From: an uncultured Oscillospiraceae bacterium
GTDB taxonomy: Bacteria; Bacillota; Clostridia; Oscillospirales; Oscillospiraceae
DNA: 5,990 nucleotides
Reading direction: 5' to 3'
Assembly (NCBI GenBank): GCA_910588045.1
Contig: CAJUPS010000154.1
Coordinates: 1-5,990, forward strand
The notes under the pieces were generated by a model. The model ran no database searches, had not been told where the DNA came from, and worked only from the letters and a program-made list of their open reading frames with translations. Below, piece by piece: positions 1 through 3,400 of the stretch. A program made the position numbers and the translations under genes. Within the stretch, counting starts at the first letter, position 1. Each line of letters begins with the position of its first letter.

Positions 1-248
1 CCAGCCTGACCAAAAAGGACTGCGGTACTGCTCTGGAGGGGCTGTTGTCCACCGTTACGGAGGCACTGACAGCGGGTGAGGCCGTCAAGCTGACCGGATT
101 CGGCAGTTTCGAGGTAAAGCGCCGCGCGGCCAGGGCGGGCCGCAACCCGCAGACGAAAGAGGCCGTGGAAATTCCGGCGCAGACCGTTCCCGTGTTCAAA
201 GCGGGCAAGAGCTTGAAGGACAGCGTGGCCGGTCATAGCGGACAGTAA
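1..248 (+). CDS. HU-family DNA-binding protein, C-terminal part (5' end cut by window)
   Basis: Small histone-like protein that binds and bends DNA as a dimer and helps organise the nucleoid. The frame is open from base 3 and gives 81 residues before a TAA at 246-248. It shows the HU hallmarks in order: a helical part beginning SLTKKD, the strand motif KLTGFGSFEV, the DNA-binding arm with GRNPQTKEAVEIPA, then VPVFKAGKSLKDSV at the C-terminus. The arm keeps the Arg-Asn-Pro tip whose proline intercalates in known HU/IHF proteins. Compared with the usual ~90 residues, about 16 N-terminal residues lie before the window. A TTG at 45 could be read as a start, but homologous helix sequence continues upstream of it, so it is internal. 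HU and IHF subunits look alike; a lone gene in a Gram-positive setting favours HU. The next gene is 122 bases downstream on the same strand. Confidence 0.93.
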   Translation, partial: SLTKKDCGTALEGLLSTVTEALTAGEAVKLTGFGSFEVKRRAARAGRNPQTKEAVEIPAQTVPVFKAGKSLKDSVAGHSGQ

Positions 249-251
249 CCG

Positions 252-276
252 CGCCCCCTCTATGGGGCGGAAAATT
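252..276 (+). terminator. Possible weak terminator hairpin after the HU gene
   Basis: Six G/C pairs (CGCCCC 252-257 with GGGGCG 264-269) close a six-base loop four bases after the HU stop codon. The following bases are GAAAATTTC, with only three T residues together, so this is not a textbook intrinsic terminator. It may end or slow HU transcription, or merely stabilise the 3' end of the mRNA. Confidence 0.35.
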
Positions 277-292
277 TCAGCAAGAAGGAATC

Positions 293-314
293 GGCAAGGG
301 GCGCGCCCCTTGCC
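293..314. repeat. 22-base perfect palindrome between the HU and surface-protein genes
   Basis: The two 11-base halves, GGCAAGGGGCG and CGCCCCTTGCC, are exact reverse complements. As RNA this would fold as a 9-bp stem with a CGCG loop (302-305); as DNA it is a symmetric site that a dimeric protein could bind. Its last five bases are also the first five of the next hairpin, so the two RNA structures cannot both form fully. No function can be assigned from sequence alone. Confidence 0.7.
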
Positions 315-338
315 CCGTAGGGAAACCCTACGGGGCAA
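310..338 (+). promoter_or_regulatory. Strong 13-bp hairpin in the leader of the surface-protein gene
   Basis: TTGCCCCGTAGGG (310-322) and CCCTACGGGGCAA (326-338) pair perfectly around an AAA loop. The stem is too perfect and GC-rich to be chance. The run after it is AATCCCCCTCTG, with no U-tract on either strand, so it is not a canonical intrinsic terminator. Candidates are an mRNA-stability element, a factor-dependent pause or terminator site, or one arm of a switch with the overlapping palindrome at 293-314. It ends 32 bases before the start codon. Confidence 0.65.
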
Positions 339-344
339 AATCCC

Positions 345-370
345 CCTCTGCCGGAGCGGAGGAAACGACT
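345..370 (+). promoter_or_regulatory. Ribosome binding site of the giant gene, with a possible covering stem
   Basis: GGAGGA at 358-363 lies seven bases before the ATG at 371, a strong Shine-Dalgarno at good spacing that fixes the start. CCTCTG (345-350) can pair with CGGAGG (357-362), with one G-U pair, around the loop CCGGAG, which would hide most of the Shine-Dalgarno. No convincing -35/-10 promoter pair was found between 249 and 345, so the transcript may start upstream or use a promoter I cannot recognise. Confidence 0.8.
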
Positions 371-442
371 ATGAAACAACGCATACTTAGTCTGCTGCTT
401 ACTGGAGCGATGTTGCTGTCCCTGTGTCCGCCTGGGCTGGCG
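371..442 (+). other. Sec signal peptide (residues 1-24)
   Basis: MKQR gives a positive N-region, followed by a hydrophobic core (ILSLLLTGAMLLSL) and a probable signal peptidase I site after GLA (residues 22-24). Cys19 is preceded by Ser-Leu, which does not fit a lipobox because position -1 is Leu, so a lipoprotein is unlikely. Starting at the internal ATG of codon 14 would destroy the signal, which supports the start at 371. Confidence 0.88.
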
Positions 443-3400
443 CTGGAGCTGGACGGCATGACCGGGGGCTTATGCCCCCACCATACCGAACACACCGAGG
501 ACTGCGGCTATCGGGAGGCCGTGGAGGGTCACCCCTGCGGCCACGTCCATGACGGGAACTGCGGCTTTGAGGAGGCGCAGGAGGAAACCCCCTGCAACAT
601 GGATTGCGCCGAAATCGGCGAGGACGGCCAGATCGTTCACGCCGAGGGCTGTGCCTACACCCCAGCGGTGGAGGGCGCTCCCTGTCTGCATGAGCATGAC
701 GGCGAGTGCGGCTACATCCCCGGCGACCCCGGCCAGCCCTGCGGCTATGTCTGCCGTATCTGCCCGGTGCAGGAGATGATCGACGCGCTCCCGGCCCCGG
801 AGGACATCACCCCCGACAACCGGGCCGGGGTGGAGGCCCAGCTTGAAGCCATCGGCGCGGCGTGGGAGTTGCTGGAGGACGAGGAAATCTTGCAGCTTGA
901 CACTACCCGCTGTGAAGCGGCGCAGAACGCGCTGGCGGCGCTGGACGGGCAGACCGGGAACGATCTGCCCATGCCGCTTGGCAATGCGGGCGACTTTACC
1001 GTGTCGGGCGATGCAGGGTACAACTATGACGCAGACACGAAAACTTTGAGGATTACCACCAGCGGAACCTACACCATCACCGGCACTACCACCACCCAGG
1101 ACAAAATCGTGATAGCGGACACCATTACTGCCAATATCACGCTGGATAACGTCAATATCGACGTGAATGGCACAGCAGATGCCTGCGCCTTTGAGGTGGC
1201 GGGAAACGCTATTTGTAACCTGACCCTTACGGGGGACAACGTGCTGAAAAGCGGCGAGAACAAGGCCGGATTGCAGGTGGAGGAACGGGATGGCAATAAA
1301 GCTTCGCTCACCATCACAAAGGAAAGCAACGGGAGCTTGGAGGCTGTAGGCGGCTTATACGGCGCGGGGATCGGCGGCAGCAATGGGGGCAATGGCGGCA
1401 CCATCATCATCAACGGCGGAACAGTGATCGCCACTGGTAACGGTACCCAAGTTGGGGGAGGCGGCGCAGGTATCGGCGGCGGCTCCTGCGGCGCGGGCGG
1501 TGCCATCACCATTAACGATGGCAATGTAACCGCACAAGGTGGCGAATACGGTGCAGGTATCGGCGGCGGCAGCTGGAAAGATGGTGGCAGCGTCATCATC
1601 TACGGTGGAACGGTGAGTGCAACTGGCGGCTTCGACGGTGCGGGCATTGGCGGCGGCAGTAATGGCGGTGCAGACGGCGAAGTCACCATCAACGGCGGCA
1701 AGGTGGACGCAAAGGGCGACCGCGGTGGCGCGGGCATCGGCGGCGGCGACAAAGGCACGGGCGGCAAGATCACCATCAACAACGGCGCTGTGACTGCACA
1801 AGGTGGCGAATACGGTGCAGGTATCGGCGGCGGCTATGAGGGCGTAGGCGGCAAGATCACCATCAACAACGGCACTGTGGCTGCACAAGGCGGCAAATGG
1901 GCTGCGGGCATTGGCGGCGGCAGTAATGGCGGTGCAGGCGGCGAAGTCACCATCAACGGCGGCAAGGTGGACGCAAAGGGCGGCAACAGTGGTGCGGGCA
2001 TCGGCGGCGGATGGACAGGCGCAGGCGGCAATATCACCATCAGCGGCGGCACTGTGACCGCGACTGGCGGCACCAACTCTGCGGGCATCGGAAGCGGCGA
2101 GGGCGCGAGTTCGAGCGCGACCGGCACGTTCAGCACCGGGGCGGACGGCAAAGCCTATATCATTGCGAATCCCAGAATCAGTGACAAACGTGGCCAAGGC
2201 AGTTGGCGCGGCCTGATTTTTGAGGATGGCAACGTCACAGTGGGCGGCGATTGGGAGCTCTCGGAGGATTTAATCATTAAGGCATGGCATACCCTGACCG
2301 TACAGAAGGACAGTACCCTCACCATCCCCGTTAATATGACCGTAACCAACGAAGGATACAACAGCAGAATCGTCAATTACGGCACAATTAACGGTACTTT
2401 GATCAATAAGAGTAGAGGCGTGATCGTCAATTTAGGCATGATCGACGGCACTTTGACCAACAATAGCGGCAATACGATCGTCAACTCCGGCACGATCAGC
2501 GGAACTCTAACCAATGATGCAGGCGGTACGATTGTCAATTCAGGCAAGATCAACAGCAGTTTTACAAATAACGGTACAACTTCTAATTCCGGCACGATTT
2601 CCAACAATCCGAGCGGAAATGGCACCATTGAATCTATAGATATAAGCGGCATAAAAAATATTCCATATCTTGATGAAACGGGCGGCGCAAAAAACACATC
2701 GCAGCTCCCCGCAGGAACGCCTATGTTATGTGTACAGCCTGATATGCCCAATGCGGTGAAAACCCTGTGGCCCAGCGGCTGGTATGTGGTCACCCAGGAC
2801 ATTCAATTGGATCAGCGTGTGACCATCCGGGGCGACGTCCACCTGATCCTGATGGACAGCACAACCCTGACCGCCAGCAAGGGTATCAACGTAGGCGATG
2901 GCAACAGCCTGACCATCTACGCCCAGCCCACCGGGAACGCTATGGGCACGCTGATTGCCACGGCCACCGAAGCTGGGCTGGCGGGCATTGGCGGTAATTC
3001 CAACGAAGATGGCGGCACCATCACCATCAATGGCGGTCAGGTGACCGCTAAGGGCGGCGGCACCTGGGGTTACTCTGGCGGCGCTGGCATCGGCGGCGGT
3101 AGCTTCGGCAGCGGCGGCACCATCACCATCAACGGCGGCATGGTGGACGCAACGGGGGGCGTCAGTTCTGCGGGCATCGGCAGTGGAGATAGGGAAACGG
3201 GTGGCGCCATCGCCATCAATGGCGGCATCGTGACCGCAAACGGTAACAGGAACGCTGGTATCGGCGGCGACGGCACCACGTTCAGCACTAAGTCGGATGG
3301 CAACGCCTTTATCGTGGCATCCTCCATCAGCGACAACGATGATACGACCAAGTGGAGCGGCGTGATTTTTGACGGCGAGAACGGGAAAATCTACGGCGGC

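Noticed and set aside
310..390. Small leader-peptide frame starting at TTG 310 and ending at TAG 388-390
   Set aside because: The start lies inside a perfect hairpin, about 20 bases from the only AAGGA-like site, and the short peptide has no attenuator-type residue run.
413..430. Lipoprotein lipobox at Cys19
   Set aside because: The residue before the cysteine is Leu, where Gly, Ala or Ser is needed, and a good signal peptidase I site follows at residue 24.
1069..1599. Pro-rich minus-strand frame resembling a proline-rich protein
   Set aside because: The Pro/Leu pattern arises from reading Gly-Gly codons in reverse. There is no independent evidence for a gene.
1364..2080. CRISPR-like regular repeats
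   Set aside because: The repeats are contiguous, 87-90 bp, in frame and protein-coding with no unique spacers, so this is a protein repeat array.
1355..2197. 280-codon open frame on the minus strand with Ala/Asp-rich repeats
   Set aside because: It lies opposite the AGIGGG array, and its periodicity simply mirrors the 87-90 bp repeat. GGC/GCC-rich codons keep the antisense frame open. It has no credible ribosome binding site or family resemblance.
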